Source: Sva-07 sp041685755 (GTDB taxonomy: Bacteria; Actinomycetota; Acidimicrobiia; Acidimicrobiales; Ilumatobacteraceae). Taken from it: a stretch of DNA of 11,275 nt. A program made the translations under genes and the position numbers. Below are positions 1-6,570 of the stretch, piece after piece. Location: assembly GCA_041685755.1 (NCBI GenBank), contig JAWLFC010000099.1, positions 1 to 11,275 on the forward strand, read 5' to 3'. Within the stretch, counting starts at the first letter, position 1; the number at the start of each line of letters is the position of its first letter. A model generated the notes under the pieces. That model was not told the origin of the DNA and did not search any database. It was given only the letters and a program-made list of their open reading frames with translations.

Positions 1-255
1 TGGTCGTACCAGGCGGAGGTTCGGCTCCCGTGGATGATCGACGACGACGTCGATCCACGGTTCGCCGTGACGCTGGCGCTGAAGGACCTGTCCCTGGCGG
101 TCGCCATGGCCGCGCAGCGACGCATCCCGGCGCCGGTGGGCGCTGCCGCGATGTCGCAGCTCGCCGCCGCCACCGCCCACGGCCATGGCAACCTCGACGC
201 CGCCGCCGTGCTGCGAGTCGTCGCTCCCCCTCTCAGCGATGCCAGCAGCCGATGA
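1..255 (+). CDS. C-terminal end of a 3-hydroxyisobutyrate/beta-hydroxyacid dehydrogenase (partial, 5' end outside window)
   Basis: The frame is open from the first base and ends at TGA 253-255, giving the last 84 residues. The segment FAVTLALKDLSLAVAMA followed by an Ile-Pro-x-Pro stretch and a Gly-His-Gly-Asn-x-Asp tail matches the all-helical C-terminal domain of NAD(P)-dependent beta-hydroxyacid dehydrogenases (3-hydroxyisobutyrate dehydrogenase, tartronate semialdehyde reductase and relatives), where the sequence usually reads F-x-L-x-L-x-KDL and ends with G-x-G-x-x-D. Such enzymes oxidise a 3-hydroxy acid or reduce the matching semialdehyde in the cytosol. The Rossmann domain and catalytic lysine lie upstream, so the substrate cannot be inferred. 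An ATG at 252 overlaps the stop codon but begins only a 28-codon frame. Confidence 0.72.
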   Translation, partial: WSYQAEVRLPWMIDDDVDPRFAVTLALKDLSLAVAMAAQRRIPAPVGAAAMSQLAAATAHGHGNLDAAAVLRVVAPPLSDASSR

Positions 256-444
256 TCGACGACCTCGCGTTGGCGCTGCCATCCGGAGAACCGCTCCCAA
301 TGCGACGGTGCGACCAGCTCGCCACCCCCGACGGGTGACTGCACCACCCAACCCTTCGAGCAGATCGTGGTGGCCACGGGGGCGGGCTCGACCGCCATGC
401 TCGACGCGTTCGACCACCTGATGAGGACCTCGGTACCGGCTGCC
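252..444 (+). other. Gene-poor stretch with coding-like fragments split over two frames
   Basis: No intact gene is visible between the dehydrogenase stop and the leftward gene that ends at 466. An ATG at 252 overlaps the preceding stop and opens a 28-codon frame (MIDDLALALPSGEPLPMRRC and so on) that stops at 336-338. In another frame, 349-444 reads TTQPFEQIVVATGAGSTAML and continues to VPAA-stop without a credible start codon. Read across a frameshift near 336 the two pieces would make one short protein of about 60 residues. This may be a decayed small gene or a chance GC-rich pattern; no family was recognised. Confidence 0.22.
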
Positions 445-465
445 TGACCCCGCCGGTCCGGATCG

Positions 466-879
466 TCAGGACCCGAGCCGCGCGGCGAGTGCAGCGCCGT
501 CGATGTCGACGGCGAGCAGACCCGTCTGGTCGAGTGCGGCTTGCTGCGGATCGGTGTGAGCGACCACCAGCGACCCGCCCTCGATGACATCGTCCAGGAG
601 GTCGCGGTGTCGTCCGATGTCGATCGCGATCGCGAACACGGCGCGCACGGGCACGGTCATGCGGATGCCGAGAACGATCGTGTCGTCCACTCGGATGGCC
701 TCGGTCCGGATGTCTCCGACACCCTCGGTCGCGTGCACTCGGGCGAGATCAGCGATCTCGGGGACATCGTGAGCGTCGATCACCACGGTCGGCAGGCGAC
801 GACCATCGACGTCGATCGTGTACCCGGCGTCGAGCACCCCGAACACCGGCACGGGATCGTGTGCCCCACGGTCCGTCAC
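466..879 (-). CDS. Hypothetical protein of 137 residues, coupled to the glycosyltransferase upstream
   Basis: I do not recognise a family. The chosen GTG start (879-877) overlaps the stop of the upstream glycosyltransferase as GTGA, a standard translational-coupling arrangement; a longer reading in this frame would run deep inside the glycosyltransferase gene and is low-complexity Arg-rich sequence. The product is acidic, has no signal peptide or membrane segment, and alternates likely beta-strands (TVVIDAH, TIVLGIRMTVPVRAVFAIAI, GSLVVAHT, GLLAVDI) with short helices, suggesting a compact alpha/beta protein. It contains DGRRLPTVVIDAHDVPEIAD and GVGDIRTEAIRVDD as distinctive stretches. Co-transcription with the GT4 gene suggests an accessory role in the same carbohydrate process, but that is inference from position only. 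Confidence 0.7.
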   Translation of the reverse strand: MTDRGAHDPVPVFGVLDAGYTIDVDGRRLPTVVIDAHDVPEIADLARVHATEGVGDIRTEAIRVDDTIVLGIRMTVPVRAVFAIAIDIGRHRDLLDDVIEGGSLVVAHTDPQQAALDQTGLLAVDIDGAALAARLGS

Positions 880-1886
880 GGCCGTACCGGGTGCTCGAGA
901 ACGGTTCGGTAGGCGGCGACGTACTTGTCGATCATGGTCGCGACACCGAACCGGGCGACGGTGTCGGCGCGGATCGCGTCGCGGTCGAGGGCTGCGGAGC
1001 CATCGACGGCGGCGACGGCCCCGGCCGGATCGGTCACGAGGTAGCCGGTCACGCCATCTCGGATCAGCTCGGGCATCGAGCCTCGGGTGTTGGCGATGAC
1101 GGGCGTCCCGCACGCCATGGCCTCGACGACGCTGTAACCGAACGGTTCGTCGAAGTCGATGAGGTGGAGCAGCGCATGGGCACCTGCGAGCACGGCGGAG
1201 CGTTCGGATGCCGAGACCGGGCCGAGGTAGCGCACGTGCTCGTCGTCGAGGTGTGGCTCGACCTCGTCGCGGAAGTACTGCTCGTCCTGCACGATGCCCG
1301 CGATGTCGAGCCGACGCCCGGTCCGGCGGGCGACGTCGATCGCGTGACCCGTGCCCTTGTCGGGGTGGATGCGGCCGAAGTAGAGGAGGTGATCTCCCGG
1401 TGTCGGGTCCACGGCGAAGGCGGCGGTGTCGATGCCGTGATGGATGGTGGCTGCGTACTCGAGGTGCGGGTGCCGGTCGGCATCGCTGATCGCGACGTAG
1501 GCGGTGGACGCGTCGTAGCGCTCGTAGACCGGGACGATGTCAGGCGACGAGAACCCGTGAACGGTCGTGATCACGGGCGTCCGCACGAGGCTGCTGTAGG
1601 TGAGCGGGAGGAAGTCGAAGCCGTTGTGGATGATGTCGAACTCGTCGGCGCGCTCGAACACGGACGCGATGTGGAGACATTCGGCGACCTTCGGGTCGAT
1701 ACCGGCGTCGTCGGACCAGCCGCCGCGAGCGGTGCTGTGGAGCGTGGCGGTCGTGACCGAGTCGGCGGTGGCGAACAGGGTGACGTCGTGCCCGGCGGCG
1801 ACGAGGCCCTCGGTGAGCAACGACGCGAACTGTTCCCACGGCCCGTAGTGGCGCGGCGGGGTACGCCATGCGATCGGGGCGAGCAC
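876..1886 (-). CDS. GT4-family glycosyltransferase
   Basis: This is a GT-B fold, retaining glycosyltransferase of the GT4 type, expected to move a sugar from a nucleotide-sugar donor to a glycan or lipid acceptor at the cytosolic side. From the GTG at 1886 the product has 336 residues. The N-terminal acceptor domain starts LAPIAWRTPPRHYGPWEQ and carries HGF at 110-112. The donor domain begins near LLYFGRIHPDKGTG (168-180), with the Arg/Lys pair of GT4 enzymes, and has a complete EX7E motif (Glu247 to Glu255, in DEPFGYSVVEAMACGTPV). Relatives usually begin M-R-(I/V)-A immediately before this N-terminus; here the matching codon (1898-1896) is CTT, so the start is unsettled: GTG 1886 is the nearest standard codon but trims the first beta-strand and lacks a clear ribosome site. 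It overlaps the downstream 137-residue gene by GTGA. The donor sugar is not deducible. Confidence 0.88.
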   Translation of the reverse strand: MLAPIAWRTPPRHYGPWEQFASLLTEGLVAAGHDVTLFATADSVTTATLHSTARGGWSDDAGIDPKVAECLHIASVFERADEFDIIHNGFDFLPLTYSSLVRTPVITTVHGFSSPDIVPVYERYDASTAYVAISDADRHPHLEYAATIHHGIDTAAFAVDPTPGDHLLYFGRIHPDKGTGHAIDVARRTGRRLDIAGIVQDEQYFRDEVEPHLDDEHVRYLGPVSASERSAVLAGAHALLHLIDFDEPFGYSVVEAMACGTPVIANTRGSMPELIRDGVTGYLVTDPAGAVAAVDGSAALDRDAIRADTVARFGVATMIDKYVAAYRTVLEHPVRP

Positions 1887-1986
1887 CGCGACCCGAAGAG
1901 GTGAACCGGGGCCGGCACCTGAGTGGGGAGCGGGAATGAATGCAGGGTACCGACGCCGGATCGCAATGCGGGGCAGTACAGTGCCA

Positions 1987-2008
1987 GCACGTCCTCTTGG
2001 ACGAGTGC
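1987..2008. repeat. Inverted repeat / stem-loop upstream of the rightward glycosyltransferase
   Basis: GCAC-GTCC, a TCTT tetraloop, then GGAC-GA-GTGC: a 4+4 bp stem with a 2-nt bulge. It sits about 85 bp before the GTG start of the rightward glycosyltransferase, with no T-run, so an operator or leader structure is more likely than a terminator. It may also be chance in GC-rich DNA. Confidence 0.35.
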
Positions 2009-2079
2009 ACCCGCTTGGGCTGGACGGCCATCTCGGTGCTGTCGCCCTCCGCAGGCCCGTCGCCTCGACTGAGCCGAAC

Positions 2080-2085
2080 AAGGAG
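2080..2085 (+). promoter_or_regulatory. Ribosome binding site that fixes the GTG start at 2093
   Basis: AAGGAG lies 7 nt before GTG 2093. The reading frame stays open upstream to an ATG at 1940, but that extension is not family-like, while the GTG is followed by a plausible N-terminus and has this strong Shine-Dalgarno sequence. Confidence 0.75.
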
Positions 2086-2092
2086 TTCTGCC

Positions 2093-3295
2093 GTGCACAC
2101 CACCGTCCCGGTCCCGCCCACCACGCTTGCAGCCACCCGTCCATCCGAGCCCGGCGACGCCCGTGTTCGTTCCGTGGGGATCCTGTCGACCTTCCCCCCG
2201 ACGTCGTGCGGGATCGCGACCTTCTCGGCCGCGCTCGCCGCCGGGTTGATCGCCGACGGGCTCTCGGTCGACGTGGTTCGCTGCGGGCCCTCCCCTGACG
2301 TCGAGGACGTCCTGGTGGTTGCCTCGTTGGCGGAAGAGGCCGGCTCCGGCTGGTCGGCGTCGATCGACGCGCTCAACCGGAGCGAGCTCGTCATCGTGCA
2401 ACACGAGTACGGCCTGTACGAGGGACCCGACGGTGAGTCACTGCTCGACCTGATCGAGGCCATCGACGTGCCGATCGTCGTGGTGGCCCACACGGTCCTG
2501 AGCGAGCCGACGGCGAACCAGCAGCGCGTGCTGGAGCACGTGTGCGCGGCCGCCGACGCCGTCGTCGTCATGACCGAGACGGCCCAGGCGCGGCTGCTCG
2601 CCCGTTTCGACGTCGATCCGACGAAGATCTCGGTGATCCCGCACGGGGCCGCGACGCCGGCCGCTGCGATCCCGGACGGCGCGCGCGGACCCGGCGCCAG
2701 GCCCCGAGTGTTGACCTGGGGGCTGCTGGGCCCCGGCAAGGGAATCGAGTGGGCGATCGACGCACTCGCCCAACTCGTCGATCTCGACCCTCGCCCCGAG
2801 TACGTGGTGGCCGGAGCGACGCACCCGAAGGTGCGCGAGCAGCACGGCGAGGCCTACCGCGACATGCTCGTCGAGCGCGCCGCAGCGTCGACCGCGCCGG
2901 CCGACATCTCGTTCGACGACGGCTATCGAGATCTGGCGTCGTTGACCGAGCTGATCGCGTCCGCCGACGTGGTGGTGCTGCCCTACGACTCCCAGGAACA
3001 GGTGACGTCGGGTGTGCTCGTCGATGCCGTGGCTGCCGGACGACCCGTCGTGTCGACCGCGTTCCCGCACGCGATCGAACTCCTCGCCAGCGGAGCCGGG
3101 ATCGTGGTGCCACAGCGCGACCCCGTCGCGCTCGGCCGGGCGATCCGGTCGGTGCTGGCCGATCCCCGGCTCGCTGCGTCGATGGCGGCCGAGGCCCGCC
3201 GTCTCGCCCCCGAGCTGGCCTGGTCGGCGGTGGCACACAGATACTCGCTGCTCGCCGACAGGGTCGTCGCGTCACGCCAGCCGATGCGGTCATGA
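2093..3295 (+). CDS. GT4-like glycosyltransferase with a variant donor-site motif
   Basis: This 400-residue protein looks like a GT-B fold glycosyltransferase. After a disordered Pro/Thr-rich leader (1-24), the first strand and loop read VGILSTFPPTSCGIATFSAAL, typical of a GT4 N-terminus. HEYG is at 104-107, PHG at 183-185, and the donor domain opens with LTWGLLGPGKGIEWAIDAL (GPGKG 213-217). Where GT4 enzymes have EX7E, this one has Gln303 and Asp311 (EQVTSGVLVDAVAAGRPVVS), so donor handling may differ. No signal peptide or membrane segment is visible. Its stop overlaps the start of the next gene as ATGA, so the two are translationally coupled. The divergent GT4 gene and the convergent GH130 gene place it in oligosaccharide or polysaccharide metabolism; mannose is a guess from GH130. 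Confidence 0.85.
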   Translation: MHTTVPVPPTTLAATRPSEPGDARVRSVGILSTFPPTSCGIATFSAALAAGLIADGLSVDVVRCGPSPDVEDVLVVASLAEEAGSGWSASIDALNRSELVIVQHEYGLYEGPDGESLLDLIEAIDVPIVVVAHTVLSEPTANQQRVLEHVCAAADAVVVMTETAQARLLARFDVDPTKISVIPHGAATPAAAIPDGARGPGARPRVLTWGLLGPGKGIEWAIDALAQLVDLDPRPEYVVAGATHPKVREQHGEAYRDMLVERAAASTAPADISFDDGYRDLASLTELIASADVVVLPYDSQEQVTSGVLVDAVAAGRPVVSTAFPHAIELLASGAGIVVPQRDPVALGRAIRSVLADPRLAASMAAEARRLAPELAWSAVAHRYSLLADRVVASRQPMRS

Positions 3296-4335
3296 TGCCG
3301 GCGTCGTTCGATCACGTGGTCTCGATGACCGACCGGTTCGGGATGTTCGAGCACGCCGATCACGTGGAACCGCGCCGTGAGCACGGCTACTGCACCGACG
3401 ACATGGCCCGGCTCCTGATCGTCGCAGTTCGCGAGCCCGACCAGACCGAGGCGGTGCGCGAGCTGAGCCGCACTGCGTTCCGCTTCCTGGCGTCGGCGCA
3501 GAGCGTGACGGGCCGTACACGGAACCGGCGCTCGGCGGATGGCCGCTGGCACGGCCGCCACGGCGTCGAGGACTGTTGGGGCCGCAGCGTGTGGGCCCTC
3601 GGCACCGCGGCGCGGCGAGCGCCCGAACCCTGGATGCGGGCCAGCGCGCTGTCGTACTTCAATTTCGCCACGGGTCAGCGTTCGCCGCATCGTCGAGCGA
3701 TGGCCTTCGCCGCCCTCGGCGCCGCCGAGGTCGCACTGCTCGATCCACGCCACGTCCGCGCCCGACGCCTCCTGGCCGACTCGATCGACGTGATCGGGCC
3801 GTTGGCGACCGAGGCGGAGTGGCCGTGGCCGGAGGCTCGTCTGTCGTACGCCAACGCAGCATTGCCCGAGGCGCTGATCGCTGCCGGCCGAGCGCTCGGG
3901 CGGCGCGACGTGACCGAGGACGGTCTGGCGCTGTTGCGTTGGTTGCTCGACCGGGAGACGATCGCCGGCCACCTGTCGCCGACCCCGGTCGGTGGCGCAG
4001 GTCGAGACGATGGTTCCCCTCGCTTCGATCAGCAGCCCATCGAGGTCGCCGCACTGGCCGACGCCTGCGCTCGTGCCCAGACCGTCACCGGCGACGACGC
4101 CTGGCGACATGGGGTCGACCTCGCGGTTCGCTGGTTCGCCGGTGACAACGACGGCGGCGCAGCCATGTCGGACACCGAGACCGGCGGCGGATACGACGGG
4201 TTGACCTCGACGGGCCCCAACCTGAACCAGGGTGCCGAGTCCACGCTGGCGCTGATCTCGACACTGCAGCACGCAGCGTTCGCCGTGAACGGCGGATTGC
4301 GGGTCGCCCCGCTCAGCCGCTGGTCAGCCGGCTGA
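3292..4335 (+). CDS. Glycan-associated protein, probable (alpha/alpha) toroid fold, paired with GT4
   Basis: This 347-residue protein belongs to a poorly described family that, from memory, occurs beside or fused to GT4 glycosyltransferases and close to GH130 genes. Visible conserved blocks: TDRFGMFEHADH then HGYCTDDMAR (31-40), GRWHGRHGVEDCWGRSVWAL starting at 84, SYANAALPEALI near 185, FDQQPIEVAA (245-254), ETGGGYDGL (296-304) and NQGAEST (312-318). Repeated helical pairs with aromatic/acidic clusters suit a six-helix-pair toroid, as in many glycosidases and epimerases, so acidic pairs such as Asp36/Asp37 and Glu93/Asp94 are candidate functional residues. The ATG at 3292 overlaps the glycosyltransferase stop (ATGA). 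The C-terminus overlaps the 3' end of the convergent GH130 gene by 23 bp. It could be a hydrolase, epimerase or glycan-binding partner; the activity is not established by the sequence. Confidence 0.75.
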   Translation: MMPASFDHVVSMTDRFGMFEHADHVEPRREHGYCTDDMARLLIVAVREPDQTEAVRELSRTAFRFLASAQSVTGRTRNRRSADGRWHGRHGVEDCWGRSVWALGTAARRAPEPWMRASALSYFNFATGQRSPHRRAMAFAALGAAEVALLDPRHVRARRLLADSIDVIGPLATEAEWPWPEARLSYANAALPEALIAAGRALGRRDVTEDGLALLRWLLDRETIAGHLSPTPVGGAGRDDGSPRFDQQPIEVAALADACARAQTVTGDDAWRHGVDLAVRWFAGDNDGGAAMSDTETGGGYDGLTSTGPNLNQGAESTLALISTLQHAAFAVNGGLRVAPLSRWSAG

Positions 4336-5800
4336 GCAACTCGTCGAGTCGGATCGTGGCGATCCGGGCGCCGACGTCCGCGTAGCCGTACGGCAGCACG
4401 AGATGGCCGTCGTGGATCATGCTGCCGCAGGAGTACACCACGTTGGGCACGTAGCCCTCCCGTTCGTCGCGCTGGGCGCTGAGCAGGGGCTCCTCCAGGT
4501 GCCCGATCACTCGGCTCGGATCGTCGATGTCGAGCAACAGGGCACCGAGTGCATACTGCCGGAACGGACCGACCCCGTGGGTGATCACGAGCCACCCGGC
4601 GTCGGTCTCCAGCGGCGACCCGCAGTTGCCGAGTTGCATCAGCTCCCATGGCCGCTTCGGTTCCTGGATCACCGTTGCCTCGCGCCACACCCGGATGTCG
4701 CTCGAGGTCATCACGAAGTTGTTCACGTTGTCGTGGCGTCCCAGAGCCACGTACTTGCCGTCGATCAGCCGCGGGAAGATCGCCATGCCCTTGTTGTGCG
4801 CCGCCCGTCCGGTGAGCGTCGCGACGCGGAACTCGACGAAGTCGGCCGTCTCGAGCAGCTGCGGGAGGATCTGGTGACCGTCGAAAGCCGTGTAGGTCGC
4901 GTAGTAGGTGACCACGCCGTCGTCACCGACGAATCGGACGAATCGAGCGTCCTCCATCCCCCGGCTCTCCGTCGGGCTGCCGGGGAACAGGACGCGTTCG
5001 GAGATGTCGGTCGACGGCGGGAACGCCGTGCGGTAGTTCGACGAGGCCAACCAGTGGAGCGTTCTCGTCGTCTCGCCCGAGATGGAGCGTTCGAGGCCGT
5101 CGTGTTCGAGGCCGTCGACGGCTGCTTCGAGCTCGGCGATCGTGAAGGGATCCTCGAGTCGGGCGAGGACCCGTTCTTCGACGTCGTTCAGCATCGCCAG
5201 GTCGTCGAGCTTGGTGGTGAAGAAGCCCTTGTCGTACGCATGCGGCGTCTTCTCCCCGGTCACGGCGAACCTGCTCGTCGGGTCGAGTTGGACCGACGCA
5301 TCCGCCCCGACCACACCGGTCCGGAACTCGATCGACGAGATGTGGCCTTCACCGATGGCACGCAGGCTCATGACGAAGCGGACCTCACCGGCCTCGAGGC
5401 CGGACTGGTCCGGTGCTGCCACGACCGAGGGATTGCCGAGCGCCGCCGCCTCGATCGAGTACTCGTTCGTGAAGTAGGCGCCGATCAGGCGTCGGCGATC
5501 GAGCGACAACGCGGCGCCGAACAACGCGAGGTCGTCGAGTCGTGCCGCAACGATCCCGTGGTGGCGATCGAGCACGGCATCGAGGTCGCGGTGCCGGCCG
5601 GCGAACGCCTCACGAGCGTGTGCGAGGGTGTCTGCGACCTCCTGCTCGGACATCGCCATGACCCGTTCGAGCACGACCTGCAGGCGCGACGACCCATCGG
5701 GAAAGACCTCCTCGCCGGGGAGGAACGGCTTGGCGATCACGCGGCGCGGGTCGGGCTCGAGGCGGACCGACTCACAGCGTGTCATCCGGAGCGCATCCAT
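4313..5800 (-). CDS. GH130-family (PH1107-related) glycosidase/phosphorylase with long N-terminal region
   Basis: The C-terminal half shows the five-bladed beta-propeller GH130 pattern: ESRGMEDARFVRF (278-290, equal to the family's Gly-x-Glu-Asp-Pro-Arg signature), YYATYTAFDG (299-308), NKGMAIFPR (336-344), YVALGRHD (350-357), LGNCGSP (390-396), REGYVPNVVYSCG (447-459) and LPYGYADVGARIA (469-481). Characterised GH130 enzymes split beta-mannosides, usually by phosphorolysis releasing mannose 1-phosphate, some by hydrolysis. With 495 residues it is longer than a typical GH130 core; the first 200 or so form an alpha-rich extension beginning with PDPRRVIAKPFLPG, which recurs in the actinobacterial/proteobacterial subgroup found near GT4 genes. 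The Pro of EDPR is Ala285. ATG 5800 is chosen over ATG 5785 and an upstream in-frame ATG at 5860 because a G-rich stretch precedes it; this is uncertain. No secretion signal is seen, so it probably acts in the cytosol on the glycan made by the neighbours. Confidence 0.86.
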   Translation of the reverse strand: MDALRMTRCESVRLEPDPRRVIAKPFLPGEEVFPDGSSRLQVVLERVMAMSEQEVADTLAHAREAFAGRHRDLDAVLDRHHGIVAARLDDLALFGAALSLDRRRLIGAYFTNEYSIEAAALGNPSVVAAPDQSGLEAGEVRFVMSLRAIGEGHISSIEFRTGVVGADASVQLDPTSRFAVTGEKTPHAYDKGFFTTKLDDLAMLNDVEERVLARLEDPFTIAELEAAVDGLEHDGLERSISGETTRTLHWLASSNYRTAFPPSTDISERVLFPGSPTESRGMEDARFVRFVGDDGVVTYYATYTAFDGHQILPQLLETADFVEFRVATLTGRAAHNKGMAIFPRLIDGKYVALGRHDNVNNFVMTSSDIRVWREATVIQEPKRPWELMQLGNCGSPLETDAGWLVITHGVGPFRQYALGALLLDIDDPSRVIGHLEEPLLSAQRDEREGYVPNVVYSCGSMIHDGHLVLPYGYADVGARIATIRLDELLSRLTSG

Positions 5801-5868
5801 GGGAACCCCCGGTTCACGGTGATCGTGGTCGCCATCGAGGTTGACGGCGATGGCGTCCACCGTATCGG

Positions 5869-5894
5869 GTGACCGTGTCCATCGACGGGTGAAC
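5869..5894 (-). promoter_or_regulatory. Weak candidate stress-type promoter for the GH130 gene
   Basis: On the minus strand GTTCAC (5894-5889) is followed after 14 bp by GGTCAC (5874-5869), about 70 nt upstream of the GH130 start. It shares the 14-bp spacer of the two clearer promoters here, but matches only GTT- of GTTT and four of six bases of GGGTAC, so it may be chance. Confidence 0.25.
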
Positions 5895-5934
5895 GTTCGA
5901 TGATCTCCGCAGCGGCACCGACCGCCACGTCGTC

Positions 5935-5960
5935 GTTTCGGCCGCCCCGCTCACGGGTAC
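5935..5960 (+). promoter_or_regulatory. SigB/SigF-type promoter of the hemerythrin-like gene
   Basis: GTTTCG (5935-5940), 14-bp spacer, GGGTAC (5955-5960) closely matches the general-stress sigma consensus known from Bacillus SigB and actinobacterial SigF/SigB (GTTT near -35, GGGTAW near -10). Transcription would start near 5967, leaving about 30 nt of leader with the AGGAG site at 5987-5991 before ATG 5997. The spacing and position are ideal. Confidence 0.72.
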
Positions 5961-5996
5961 GCACTCGGGTGCGACATCCGTGAGACAGGAGCCCCG

Positions 5997-6509
5997 ATGG
6001 ACATCACCCAACTCATCCTCGACGACCACAGCGAACAGCGCAAGATGTTCGCGTTGCTCGACGAGGTCGACCGCGACGACACCGAGGCACTGGGCGCCAT
6101 CTGGGAGCGGCTGCGAATCCTGCTCGAAGTGCACGCCGCTGCCGAGGAGGAGTTGTTCTATCCCCGACTCCTCGAGATCGGTGAGGGCGCGACCGATGCC
6201 TATGACGCCGAGGAGGAGACCGAGGACGCGATCAGCGACCACAACGACATCCGCGCCGGAATCGCCGAGGCCGAACGCCACGACATCGGAACCCCGGGAT
6301 GGTGGCAGGGCATCTCCACGACCCGTGAGGCCAACAGCACGCACATGGGCGAGGAGGAGCGCCAGGCGCTGGCGGACTTCCGTCGCCACGCCGACGACGC
6401 CGAGCGCCGTCGGCTCGGTGTGGCGTTCGCGACCTTCGAGGCGCGCCATGCCGGCGGCATCCACTCCGAACCGAAGGACCCGGACCGCTACATCGAACAA
6501 CATCGCTGA
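5997..6509 (+). CDS. Hemerythrin-like HHE cation-binding protein
   Basis: This 170-residue soluble protein has the four-helix-bundle metal-ligand pattern of hemerythrin/HHE proteins: His11 (DDHSEQ), His46-x3-Glu50 (EVHAAAEEELFYP), His82 (SDHNDI) and His116-x3-Glu120 (THMGEEER). These side chains would hold a di-iron centre that binds oxygen or reacts with nitric oxide or peroxide. Actinobacterial members are often stress-induced, and the near-consensus SigB/SigF-type promoter directly upstream agrees with that. The start is supported by AGGAG 5 nt before ATG 5997. A charged helical stretch at 62-80 (many Glu) links helices 2 and 3, and the tail beyond 155 looks disordered. It is monocistronic or loosely followed by the phosphatase gene 91 bp downstream. 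Its exact ligand is unknown. Confidence 0.88.
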   Translation: MDITQLILDDHSEQRKMFALLDEVDRDDTEALGAIWERLRILLEVHAAAEEELFYPRLLEIGEGATDAYDAEEETEDAISDHNDIRAGIAEAERHDIGTPGWWQGISTTREANSTHMGEEERQALADFRRHADDAERRRLGVAFATFEARHAGGIHSEPKDPDRYIEQHR

Positions 6510-6570
6510 CGAGCCCTGACGTGACATCCGCTGTGTCGGCACGCGCCGCGATGTGATAGCGATGTGGCCG

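Larger units (their letters stand above)
1899..2092. promoter_or_regulatory. Divergent intergenic region between the two glycosyltransferase operons
   Basis: About 190 bp separate the leftward and rightward glycosyltransferase genes and should hold both promoters. I see no convincing -35/-10 pair for a housekeeping sigma factor; TACAGT at 1977-1982 is a possible -10 without a matching -35. GGGTAC at 1945-1950 looks like a SigB-type -10 but has GGGGAG instead of GTTT at the right distance. A stem-loop lies at 1987-2008. Confidence 0.45.

Noticed and set aside
455..473. GGTCC ... GGACC inverted repeat as terminator of the unknown 137-residue gene
   Set aside because: Only 5 bp of stem, a 9-nt loop and no T-run; it also overlaps the stop codon of the gene at 466.
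1945..1950. GGGTAC in the divergent intergenic region as a third stress-type promoter
   Set aside because: The -35 position at a 14-bp spacer is GGGGAG and no GTTT occurs nearby.
1540..2739. Minus-strand reading frame of about 399 codons across the divergent glycosyltransferase region
   Set aside because: It is antisense to the rightward glycosyltransferase and shifted in frame over the leftward one, with no family-like sequence.
4403..5872. Plus-strand reading frame of about 489 codons opposite the GH130 gene
   Set aside because: Low-complexity Val/Asp/Arg composition and no recognisable motif; the minus strand has the complete GH130 signature set.
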